Part shown: one piece after another, positions 8,248 to 17,843 of the stretch | How the letters are laid out: every line of letters begins with the position of its first letter | Numbering within the stretch: position 1 is the first letter of the stretch | Origin: Closterium sp. Naga37s-1 | Taxonomy: Eukaryota > Streptophyta > Zygnematophyceae > Desmidiales > Closteriaceae | Assembly (NCBI GenBank): GCA_947471745.1 | Contig: CANJKZ010000783.1 | Coordinates: forward strand, 508,501 to 572,500 | Length of the DNA stretch: 64,000 nt | Reading direction: 5' to 3' | The notes under the pieces: model-generated | Told to the model about the DNA's origin: nothing | Seen by the model: only the letters and a program-made list of their open reading frames with translations | Databases searched by the model: none | Position numbers and translations under genes: made by a program

Positions 8248-11200
8248 GAGGGTGAGGAGAGAAATGACCCCTCTTATATCGCGGAGGAGCAACCAGAAAG
8301 TGAAAATGACGATGAAGATGGAGAAGGAGCAACACGGGCACGAACGGGAGAGAGCGGTCCAGGAGCATTCAATTTGCCCATGGCAGGAACGGAGAGGCAA
8401 GCTGGACCATCCGATGGGGATCGAACGGGCGCGAATCCAACCAGGCGGCAATCAGGGAGAGCGAGCCGCGCTCATAGACATCGGACCGCACCTCTCCACC
8501 CCGCGTCACGCGACAACACGCAGCTCCCCCGCTATTTTTCGCCAGAAGAGCTGGCTGAGAGGAGCGACATGTTCGCTGACATCGCGAACTGAGATATTTC
8601 CGCTTTCTGCGACAGCTGACAACCGCCCCTGTCATGCCGATTACCGCCAAATTTGTGCCAGTTATTTTTCGCTGGCACTTCTGACCCCACTACACCATCT
8701 CTCGCGAAACCCGGATTCCGAAGCAGGTTGGCGACTGCTACTTTTTCTCCCTCGCTTGACCCTTCGCCAGGCTTCGCCAAAACACCCAAACTGGCCGCAA
8801 ATCAAGGCCCGGCTTCGGGCCTTCCAGCGTGGCGACTGGATGCAGCTTTACCAGGATGCAGTAAACGCGGTCAACACCCCTCCGCCCCCGCGTCACCAAC
8901 CCGACACGACAGGTGTACTGAGTCGAGCCAAGGGGTTGGCGAAACGTGGCAGCCTGCGCCGAGCCGTGCTGGCGCTCGAGTCAACGCACGTCTGCACACC
9001 GAGCCCAGAAATCCTGGACGAACTACGCCAGAAACACCCGCCAGCAGAGGATGGGTCGCTGACCTGGCAAGAGGCCGATACCCGACAACTGTGCGTTTCC
9101 CACGCGGAATTTGCGAAACTCCTTGGGCGATGTGAGAATGGTGTGGGGGCCGGACCATCGGGTACCACATTTGAGCATCTGCGCGACGCGGCAGTAACCA
9201 ATGCAGCAGTCAGCACCCATCTCCACACCTTGGTAAACACAATTCTGGGGGGAAACCTCCCAGCCTCGGTAGCGGACCTCCTCACCGCATCCCGACTCAT
9301 AGCCCTGGCCAAGCCTGGGGGAGGGGCCCGACCAATCGCAATCGGCGAATGCCTGACGCGGTTAGCTGCCAAGGCTGCGCTCTGGGTCATGGGCGAAGCT
9401 TCACACGAACATTTTCTTCCCCTACAGTACGGGGTGGCGGTGCCAGGTGGGGCGGAAGCGATAATTCATGCCACCCAAACGTACGTGGACGGCCACCCGA
9501 ACAGCCTGGTACTACAAACCGACATGGCGAATGCTTTCAATAGCATTTCGCGACAAGCTATTGCAGCTGCGTTACAAGAACCCAGCCTGTCGCCGCTGCT
9601 GCCACTGGTTAGACTGACCTACGGTAACCCGTCGCAGCTGCATCTGGATTCAAACTTTGCGAGCGAACCCCTGCGAAGTGAACGGGGCGTTCGCCAGGGC
9701 GATCCACTGGGCCCACTCCTTTTTGCAGCAGGGATTCACCCCACACTTCGCGACACTGCAGCTTTGCACCCTGATGTGCTTTGTTTGGCGTATACGGACG
9801 ACGTGACATTCGTGGGTGAACCACGTGCAACTGTAGCTGCCTTCAACCACTTCACCACGAAGTTGGAATTACTGGGCCTGAAACACAACCCGCAGAAGTG
9901 CACGGCATGGAGCGCTGCCCGTGCGATTCAACTGAGCTGCCTCAAGGGGTGCCGTTGCGCAAGGACGGCGTCCGTCTGTTGGGTAGTTTTATAGGGGCGG
10001 CCGACGGGGCAGCCACGTTCTTGGCGGGGCAGCTGAAGGACTTGGCGAAACCATTGCCACTTATCGAGCAGGCTGACCAACAGGTCGCTTCGCTGCTGAT
10101 CACGCGCTGCATTTCTCGGCGCGTGGCGTATCTCTCTCGAACAATCCCCCTCAATCTCGTCTCCCGGGATACATGGACCTGAGTGGAGCTGTGACCTCCT
10201 CACGGCACTACTTACCTCGTGCAACATTCGCGCTCCGGCGGGAAGAGCAGAACAGTCACGCGTATGGGCTCAGGCGTCCCTGCCCCCTTCTCTTGGGGGA
10301 GTAGGCATTACAGACCCACTCGTCGAGGGAGTTTACGGTTTTGTCGCAAGCTTCACACAGGCGGCGCTGCTTTTCTCCGCGCTCGTGCTAGCCCCGGACT
10401 CCGCACTGTCTCACGCGCGTGGCCATATGCTCCTGCGTAGAGACGAGAGCACGCCGCTACACTCCTGGCTCGCCGAATGCGAAGCCGCCCTGCCTTCTGA
10501 CGCGCGTGAGCTGCTGGATCGGGAACGTATTAAACGGACGGACATCAAGCTGCAGCACGCCCTCGCCCTACAGGTCCACGGTAGCCGTTACGCGGTGCAA
10601 GTTCAGGCGACGAGGGACATGGAGCTGAATCCGCTTGCAGGCCACACGCAGCAGATGTTTTCACTAATGGGCTATGGCACAGGGGACTGGCTGACGGCGA
10701 TACCTATAGTGGCGACAAGGCGCATTGGACCAGCACATTTCGCCAATGCCGTCACATTCAGGCTTGGGTTGCCCTTCTCCACCCCCAAAAACTGTGACTG
10801 CACGGACCACACCGCAATCACGGACCCCCGCCTCCCAAACCACCTCCTTCGATGCAGCACCGGCAAGCATCGCATCAACACCCATAACGAGCTCCGGGAT
10901 GCTTGCATTAGTATGGCGCAGGATGCGGGATTCATTGTACACAGTGAGTCGGCCGCACACTGTCCCATAGAGGAGCAGACGGCCGATTTCACCATGACGG
11001 ACAGAAGCAGTGGGGTAGTTTGGGTGTGTAACGTGACTGTGACGGACCCCATCAGCACACGGGACCCAGAGGCATTGAAAGGCAGGGGTTGGGCGGCCAG
11101 GGAGCAGGCGGACAAAAAGATCAAACACTATGCGAATAGACCTGAGACCGTTGGCTTCTTCCCGTTGGCGGTGGAGACCTATGGCTGCCCCTGTGCTGAG

Positions 11201-11461
11201 GTCCCCATCTTCCTGAAACTCTTGGCAGACACAGCGGCTCGGCGCCACTTCAACGCCGACTCTAACTCCTATCATGCAGCTAAGTTTTTGCATCAGTTCA
11301 GGCAGCGGTGGTCGGTTGCTCTGCAGAGAGCACAGTCGGTGGGCCTACTCCTACAGTTGGGTGAGGCGGCGCCAGCTGAAAACCCCCCGGTGGGGGGAAT
11401 CGGCCATGAACTACACCTAGGGGATTGTTTTGCAGTCTTAGAACCGCTGGTAGAACTCTAA
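8248..11461 (+). pseudogene. LINE L1: RT + zinc knuckle + PD-(D/E)XK-like endonuclease ORF
   Basis: Starts with an acidic low-complexity stretch (8248-8592, different frame), then the RT (open 8240-9994). RT blocks seen: ALAKPGGGARPIAIGE, LQTDMANAFNSIS, RGVRQGDPLGPLLFAAG and AYTDDVTFVG (active site at 9791-9802). Frameshifts near 9930 and 10180 lead to the C-terminal part (10385-11461). That part has a thumb-like region, a C-x-C..H-x4-C knuckle (CDCTDHTAI ... NHLLRC) and a segment with TADFTM, NVTVTDP and KKIKHY, followed by VETYG. The latter fits the restriction-like endonuclease of R2/Dualen-type LINEs; no APE-type endonuclease is seen. Such proteins nick the target and prime reverse transcription from the nick. 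The frameshifts make this copy inactive. The endonuclease call is by motif, not by search. Confidence 0.85.
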
Positions 11462-11537
11462 AGGGGGATGGGTTGGGATTTGCATGCTTAAGAACCTGTA
11501 TGTGTGTACCTTTCTGCCATATCAATATACTGACCAT

Positions 11538-11538
<1 letters not shown>

Positions 11539-11586
<48 letters not shown>
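11539..11586 (+). repeat. (AG)24 microsatellite tail of L1
   Basis: Pure AG dinucleotides directly after the L1 3' untranslated region (…tactgaccatt). Also lies immediately before the L2 5' region. Confidence 0.95.
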
Positions 11587-11587
<1 letters not shown>

Positions 11588-11631
11588 CACTAGGAACCAG
11601 TCCTTAGCCTCTCTTAGCCTCTCTTCCCTAG

Positions 11632-11640
11632 TATATAAGG
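11632..11640 (+). promoter_or_regulatory. TATA-like motif in L2 5' region
   Basis: TATATAAGG followed within about 60 bp by a tagttcctttcactctc stretch. The same order recurs at 16843-16891 in the related 5' module, so it may be an internal promoter of this element family. Function is inferred. Confidence 0.35.
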
Positions 11641-11810
11641 CCTAGGAGCTCTTGTTCCTGTCATTGTTTTCTGTTTAGTTCCTTTCACTCTCAAAATCCA
11701 GCGGGGTGGCAAGTACCAGTAGTGGGACTCAATTATAAAATGAAGCAATGCATCATGCAGCAGTAGCTAGTGGAAAGATCATCAACACCCCCACGTGAGA
11801 AGCAGCCTCC

Positions 11811-13064
11811 ATGGGGAAGCCCAAGGCCCGGGGGAGAGAAAACATGGCGGGCAAGGGGAAAGGGACAGCTACTCGGCAAGGATCCAAGACAGCCGCCCGT
11901 CCATCCAGCGTAGCACGGATGCGGCGACTGGTACAATGTAGAGTGGAGCCTGCAAAGCGGCAAGGACGAGCCGCCTCAACGCTGCAGGACCAGGCCCCAA
12001 AGCAGACCCGGGAGAGCCGGGCACAAAGCCAATCTCGGGCAGCATCTGCAAGATCTGCACCGCCGACGCCACTGCCTCCGTCTGCTCCTGCCCTGATAGT
12101 ATCGAGGGGGGAGCCCCAGGGCGACGCATCCGTAGCTGATAAGCGCCCAGCTGGTACAGCACATCCGCAACTAGCGTCAGACACGTCCCCACGTTCGACA
12201 CGCACTGCTCGACGTGGAGCGCCCTATCGGCAGGAGAAGAACCATCCCATAGGCTCCAACGGTGCGGGGGAGTGTCAAGGGGAGGAGACTCCAGTGCATC
12301 CGGTGGCAGCGACTCCCACGGGTAGGCCTCGTGGCGCCGAGGGAGGCCCGACGTTGCAGCCCCACCGTGCGACTGAGATGAGACAAGATCTGGATCAGCA
12401 GGGGCAGGTGACGGAGAGGCAGGCGGATGGAGTGGCTGAGGCAGCACCGGTTGTGGCCCCACCCGCGGGGTCGGGCTCGGCGGCGGGTGAGGCGCCTCTG
12501 GACGTGTCACATGGCGAGGAGTTTGGTTTGGCTGACGCTGAGGTCGACGGTGGGGTTGACGCTGGGTGTGCCAGAACGCCTGCTATTGCCGAGGCCTTAG
12601 AGAGGCCTGAGCGCGACCTGGAGGAGTCTGGTACACCGGCGCGTGGGACCCCCGGCGACGGGAGCGCTGCTCGCGGGGCGGGCGTGAGGATTCGCGCCCG
12701 ACCAGCACCGAGGCGGCTTGGAGCAGGGCTGGCGCCTGGTCGCCCGGGACCCCTCCTAGGCTGGCTTGTGCCAGCGCCGCCGCGACCAGAGCAAGCGCAT
12801 CGGCCGACATCGACGCTGCGACATGCAACACAAGAGAACGGGGTGCAACTACAGAGGAGGGTCATGCGCCACAGAATACAACAACCCGAGCAGCGTCGGC
12901 GGCGGAAGGGGGACGACAGCCTCATCACAACGCCCAGGCCCCGACACGACGGGACACGAGGAGCGCAACGCGTGCACAGGGCATTACCTGGGGACAGCCT
13001 CGAGGTCCAACCCACGTACCGTTTAACGGCCCATGGATTTCGGCGGGAAGAGCGCCACAAGTGA
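11811..13064 (+). CDS. 417-codon plus-strand ORF upstream of L2 RT (uncertain)
   Basis: Opens at ATG 11811 and is rich in Arg, Ala, Pro and Gly. No domain is recognised. The same frame, after two stops, reaches an acidic stretch (GISLGDEEESRHVEGRGRG, near 13340) like the acidic N-terminus of L1, so it could be the N-terminal part of the L2 protein. Against this, the minus strand of the same segment (11869-12831) carries a protein-like sequence related to one at 17108-24547, and the matching plus frame there is closed. One of the two strands is probably a shadow; I cannot decide which here. Confidence 0.25.
   Translation: MGKPKARGRENMAGKGKGTATRQGSKTAARPSSVARMRRLVQCRVEPAKRQGRAASTLQDQAPKQTRESRAQSQSRAASARSAPPTPLPPSAPALIVSRGEPQGDASVADKRPAGTAHPQLASDTSPRSTRTARRGAPYRQEKNHPIGSNGAGECQGEETPVHPVAATPTGRPRGAEGGPTLQPHRATEMRQDLDQQGQVTERQADGVAEAAPVVAPPAGSGSAAGEAPLDVSHGEEFGLADAEVDGGVDAGCARTPAIAEALERPERDLEESGTPARGTPGDGSAARGAGVRIRARPAPRRLGAGLAPGRPGPLLGWLVPAPPRPEQAHRPTSTLRHATQENGVQLQRRVMRHRIQQPEQRRRRKGDDSLITTPRPRHDGTRGAQRVHRALPGDSLEVQPTYRLTAHGFRREERHK
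11869..12831 (-). pseudogene. minus-strand ORF family, copy in L2 5' region (broken)
   Basis: One minus frame is open at 12831-12583 and again at 12510-11869, with a stop between; the frame also extends upstream to 13302 with two more stops. Segments resemble the minus ORF at 17108-24547: DALALVAAALAQASLGG versus DFLGMLAAAMRTALTG, and a later R.PG followed by AVQ and LP pattern (MRRPGAPP ... ASAVQILQMLPEI versus LRSPGSTL ... TAAVQFPFLLLPVL). The C-terminus ends about 230 bp downstream of a TATATAAGG motif in both copies. No known domain is recognised. It could be an antisense ORF of the LINE, another mobile gene, or a compositional shadow of the plus ORF. Confidence 0.4.
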
Positions 13065-13236
13065 CGCAGGGTGGGGGACGACCCGCGGGACGAGGGGCCC
13101 GAGGCGGGGGGAGAGGAGCGCAGGGGGACCAAGGGGATCGCGGCGCTATGGCTGGTGGGAGAGGCGGATGGGGGACCACTAGAAGGGCAAGAGCCCCGCT
13201 GCTGGGGGGAGAGACGGCGATTGTGAGAACACGTAC

Positions 13237-16200
13237 GTGGCGGCCGCCCTGAACGGATGCCCGAGCCAGCCAATGGGGGTGAAGCTGCTTCTGACAACTC
13301 ACGGAACGGGAGTGAATTTATCCCGTCCGGCTCAAATGCATCGGAAGGAATCTCCCTGGGCGACGAGGAGGAGTCTCGCCACGTTGAAGGAAGGGGACGG
13401 GGGAGAAGGACAGGAGCTGGTGGTATACCACAAACCGCCAACGGTGGGGGCTGGGACGGTGGAGGGAGAGGCAACACAGCCATCTGAAAAATCCCCTACT
13501 GACTCGGCAAACGATAAGAGCATCTGGCAGCTGGCCAGTACCTGGGACGTGGCGCCACTTGTGCGTGTGGACCAGCCCTTCTTGGTGCGCCGAATGCCCC
13601 CTAAGGTTCTGGAGAGTTAGACGATGTGCCTCCTGGCGCCTCTTCTGCGTTTGGCAAAGCACCCCGACTGCATAGGAGCGTGGACGGTGCTGCAGCTCCT
13701 GCCACGCTTGACCCTTCAGCCACCACCAGAGCCAGTGGAAGGCAACCGATGGATCAAGATTGAGACACGGCTGCACCACTTCAGGCTCGGGGATCTTGCA
13801 GACCTCTACAGTGAGGCCCGCGTCATACCCGTTACTGAAGCCCCGACACGCCACCAGCCTGATGACGCAGGGCTCTGTGCAAGGGCCGAGGGGTTGATTA
13901 AAAAAGCAAACATCTCCAAGGCCGTGGCTGTGCTACAAGTGACCCCACTAGCGGAATCAACACCGACCACACTAGCGGCACTAAGGTCAAAACACCCCGT
14001 GGGTGAGAGACCGATCCCAAATTGGGTTACCAGCAGGGCTGGCTCATCAATTTCGTCAGTATCTGTGACCCCTGACGATGTCCGCGAAGTCCTCGCGAAA
14101 TGTCCAAATGGGGTGGGGGCTGGGCCATCTCGTACTTGTTTCGAACACCTCAAAGACCCCGCTCACTGCAGCGAGCAGGTCCTGCTGCTGCTCACTAAGA
14201 TTACCCGTTAGCTGCTCAACTGCAAGCAAACTCAGGCTGTTCGAAACCTAATCCTGCCGTCCTGGTTGATAGCCTTGGAAAAGCCAGGAGGCGGCGTCAG
14301 ACCAATTGCGATCGGGGAGGCGTTGCTTAGGGTAGCTGGTAAAGCAGCACTGCGGGAACTGGGGCCGACGATACGTGAATTCTTTCTTCCCGTCAAGTAT
14401 GGTGTCTCTGTACCAGGCGGGGCGGAGTGCGTCATACACACAGTGCATGCCCTGCTCCGTGAAAATGAGGCCCAAGTAGCACTGCAGCTCGACGTTGAGA
14501 ATGCTTTCAACTCGGTCGAGCGGGAGGCCTTCTTCTCAGCACTCCAGATCTCTGACCTGCATCAGCTCTTGCCGCTTGTAGGGACGCTCTACGACTCGCC
14601 CTCGTGACTCCTGGTAGACCCGGCGCTGGGCGTGGATCACATCATGAGCTCCAAGGGTGTTCACCAAGGCGACCCCCTCGGTCCCCTCCTCTTTGCGGCG
14701 GCGATTCAACCGATTCTGACATGCGATGCATCAACTCACCCGGGAGCGGCTATCATAGCCTACGCTGACGACATCACCGTAATGGGACCGCGCGAGATAG
14801 CCTTCCAGGCCTTTGGCGTTATCGTCACAGAGCTTGCGAAGTGCGGGCTCCGCTGCAACATCACGAAATCTTCAGCATGGGGTCCAGGGGGGCATGGGGA
14901 GGGACTGGAGGAACCGCCACACGACCTGACAGTGAGCCCACACGGCATCAAAGTGCTTGGCAGCCCGATCGGCACCCCAGCCTACTGCATCGCTCAAGTC
15001 CAGCAGGCGTTGGCCAAGGCAGCGGCTCCGGTCCCCCTGATCGCGCAACTGCACCCGCAATACGCCCTGCTCCTGCTCAGCCGCAGCATCTCCTGCAGGA
15101 TCTCGTACCTGCTCCACACAACCCCGAGCTGTACACTTGAGCGGGAGGAGTGGAGAGCGTGGAGCGAGTCACTGCTGGGGGCGGCGCTCTCGTCGGCCAA
15201 GCTCAGAATTCCCTCAAGTGAATTGGAGCAGAGTCTCCTGTGGCGGCAGGCGACACTACCCATACGCCTTGGTGGCCTGAGTATCATTGACCCAATCTCT
15301 GAGGCCCCGGCGGCGTACATTGCCTCTCTGACGATGGCTCATCACCTGCTGAGACAGATGAATCTGCCTGAATCGGACCTACTCGCTCACGCAGAGACCT
15401 TACTCTCTACAGATGGGCTCCTCCTCCGCCGGCAGTGAACGTGATTGCGGCGCTGGAGGAGGAGTTGCCGATGGAGGCAAAAGCGGCTCTGCAAACCTAC
15501 AGGGAGGGGCCGCAGGGGCAGGGGAACTTGTAGCTGCTCCTCTCCAAGCACATCAACACGGTTAGAGCAAGGGAGCTGCTAGCGGACATGATGGTTGATA
15601 GACCGGGAAAGGATCAGGGGCATGGGGTCAGGCTAGTCACTTTGAGAGGGGTGGGGGCGGGGGATTGGCTTCACGCGGTGCCAACGAGATCTGACCTTAC
15701 ATTTGCCCCTGTTCAGTTCTCGTTAGCACTCGGGTTCCGCCTCGGAATGGCTATGCCAGTTACGGTCAAGTGCCCCTGCAAGAAGGACAACTCCGACATT
15801 GCCGACACAAGCCTGGCTAACCACCTACTACGGTGTGGGGAGGGAGGGGATGTGGTACGGACTCGTAACGCTTTGGTTTATGCAGCCCTGAGAATGGCAC
15901 AGGAAGCGGGGTTCAACACTGTCCACGAGACCGCAGTTTTCTCACCCCCCGTCCTCCGCAAGCGCGCGGACTTAGCATTCCAGGACTGGGAATCTGCAGA
16001 GACTTGGGTCGCCGGCGTCACAATGACGGACCCAGTGCTTCAGAAGAGGGACCCTAGGGTTCGGAAGCCACCAGGATGGGCAGCCAAGGAGGCCTCGGAG
16101 AAGAAACACCACCTCTACGAGGGCCGCCTGGACTATGTGGGGTTCCTGGGGCTGGTGGTTGAAACATATGGTGCACTGGCGGCAGACACGGTCCAGTTCC

Positions 16201-16451
16201 TCCGTCTGCTGGCCGTGGCGACAGCTAAGAAAAAGTTCAGACAGGGGCCGCTCACCACTACAGCTTCCAGGCTTAATGCACACTACCGGCAGCGTTGGTC
16301 GGTGATGCTGCAGTGCTCCCAGGCCATCTCTTTCCTCAACAAATTGAACATGGCAGCGGAAGTGGCATACCCTCAAGCACCAATGGATCCCTGGGAGCCT
16401 AGCCTCGGGGACCTGTGGCAAGTGCTTGACGATGACCTGGCAGGAGTGTAG
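13237..16451 (+). pseudogene. LINE L2: RT + zinc knuckle + endonuclease-like ORF
   Basis: Second LINE subfamily, clearly related to L0/L1 but diverged. Open pieces: 13237-13620, 13624-14211, 14266-14607, 14632-15438 and 15588-16451, separated by stops and frameshifts. RT blocks: IALEKPGGGVRPIAIGEAL, LQLDVENAFNSVE, KGVHQGDPLGPLLFAAA and AYADDITVMG (active site at 14761-14772, intact). The C-terminal ORF has the knuckle CPCKKDN ... NHLLRC and the endonuclease-like run RADLAF ... GVTMTDP ... KKHHLYEG followed by VVETYG. The Asp of (C)DVTVTDP is Gly in this copy, which may disable cleavage. The 5' region is described separately. The copy ends in a 3' untranslated region and a (GA)n tract. Confidence 0.85.
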
Positions 16452-16702
16452 AGGCCGGGGAGCGGGAGCAGCGGTAGCAGGGGCGGGTAGGCGGGCTTGG
16501 GAAGAAGGGAGGCCTGGCGGATGATGATGCTGGCACAGGGGGCTCTCGGGTGTGGGTTATGTTTGCTTAGGACGGCCTGTGCTTTATGCTTGCTGGCCTG
16601 CTTGTCTTGCCTACCCACTTGCTAGCTTGCCTAGTACAGCCTACTGACTATATCCTGTACCTGCATGACTGTATCCTATAAGCAACATAAATGCATGACC
16701 GC

Positions 16703-16703
<1 letters not shown>

Positions 16704-16770
<67 letters not shown>
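16704..16770 (+). repeat. (AG)33 microsatellite at L2 3' end
   Basis: About 67 bp of AG dinucleotides directly after the L2 3' untranslated region (…catgaccgct). With 11539-11586, L2 is bracketed by (AG)n on both sides. Confidence 0.95.
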
Positions 16771-16773
<3 letters not shown>

Positions 16774-17107
16774 TGTGTACCTTTCTGGCATGTGTGTACC
16801 TTTCTGACCTATCAATATACGGACCATTGATGGCTTGCTAGCTATATAAGGGCCCCGTGGGGACCTCATTTCTTCATTAGTTCCTTTTGCGCTCGCGTGC
16901 GCGGCCTGCAGCCGCATGCTTTTGGGCGGCAAGAATTATATGCGGAACACACGATAAAAGCAAAAGACATGACAATAGCGGCCTATGCGCTCAGCTACTA
17001 GAAGCAAAATGCAGCGGGTCTACGTGCGGCGGGTGTCCGAAACTACATCAGATGGGCATCAAGGGCCGCGAGGATTCCACGCATGGTCCTCCACAACTGT
17101 CAGACCA
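16771..17107 (+). other. L1-like 3' tail fragment and LINE-type 5' region
   Basis: Holds a duplicated gtgtgtacctttctg block and an atcaatatac.gaccatt block that also end L1 (11502-11538). These are followed by TATATAAGG (16843-16851) and a ttagttccttttgcgctc stretch. The arrangement copies the junction at 11500-11700, so it looks like the start of a third LINE-type unit. No RT follows on the right. Confidence 0.5.
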
Positions 17108-17520
17108 CTAACGCGGTCGCGCCGACAGCTTCAACAGTGCCTCCTTCGCGGAGTGCCCTGTCAGATCCTGGACAGTCACGTCCAGCTGCGGGACCGCTAC
17201 GCCTCCCATCGCGAGCGCTGCCAGCACGGGTAGCAGGAGGAAGGGAAACTGCACGGCCGCCGTCAAGCAATCAACTCGCGCTTGATGATTGAGAGTGCTT
17301 CCTGGGCTTCGAAGAATGGCAAAATGCGAATTCACCAGAATCAGTGTCAAGGCCTGCTGACACTCCACCAAACGCCATAGCTGCACGAGAGTCGCCGTGA
17401 GAACTTGGGCCAGTCCGGTCGATTGTACTTCAGCAGGAACTAGAAGAGCGGGTGGAGGCGGTGCAGACGGAACATCAGCAATCCGACGCGGAGGGACGAA
17501 GGCCCCCCTCGCCTCTCCGC

Positions 17521-17646
17521 TCTGAAAGAACGAGGAATGTGTGCACTAGGAAACAGGTGGGTACAAGTAGGAAAACCTAAAAGTGTTGTACCCCATATTG
17601 TCTACCCCACTACAGCCTACACAGACTATAGCATATAAGTTTGACA
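17521..17646 (-). repeat. 3' LTR of element A (126 bp)
   Basis: On the minus strand starts TGTCAAACTTATATGC and ends CTTTCAGA. Compared with 23966-24091 I see one mismatch in 126 bp. The polypurine tract ATGGGGGTG lies just upstream on the minus strand (17647-17655). Confidence 0.95.
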
Positions 17647-17843
17647 CACCCCCATAGGCAAAGTGGGGGAGAACAAGAGGTCACAAGACCAGTCAAGCAA
17701 AGCACAGTAAGCTCAGGGTGGATCACAATGTCACCACACATTCCGAGCAAAAGTTCAAGGCCACAAGGCCAGTTCGCATGCAAGATCATATATAAAGGCA
17801 AACAAGCAAGTGCAGGTATAGATAGATCACAGTACAAGAAAGG

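Noticed and set aside
12395-13483. 362-codon minus ORF upstream of L2
   Set aside because: Composition is Pro/Ser/Arg with no similarity to the 17108-24547 protein. It lies in a different minus frame from the one that resembles that protein.
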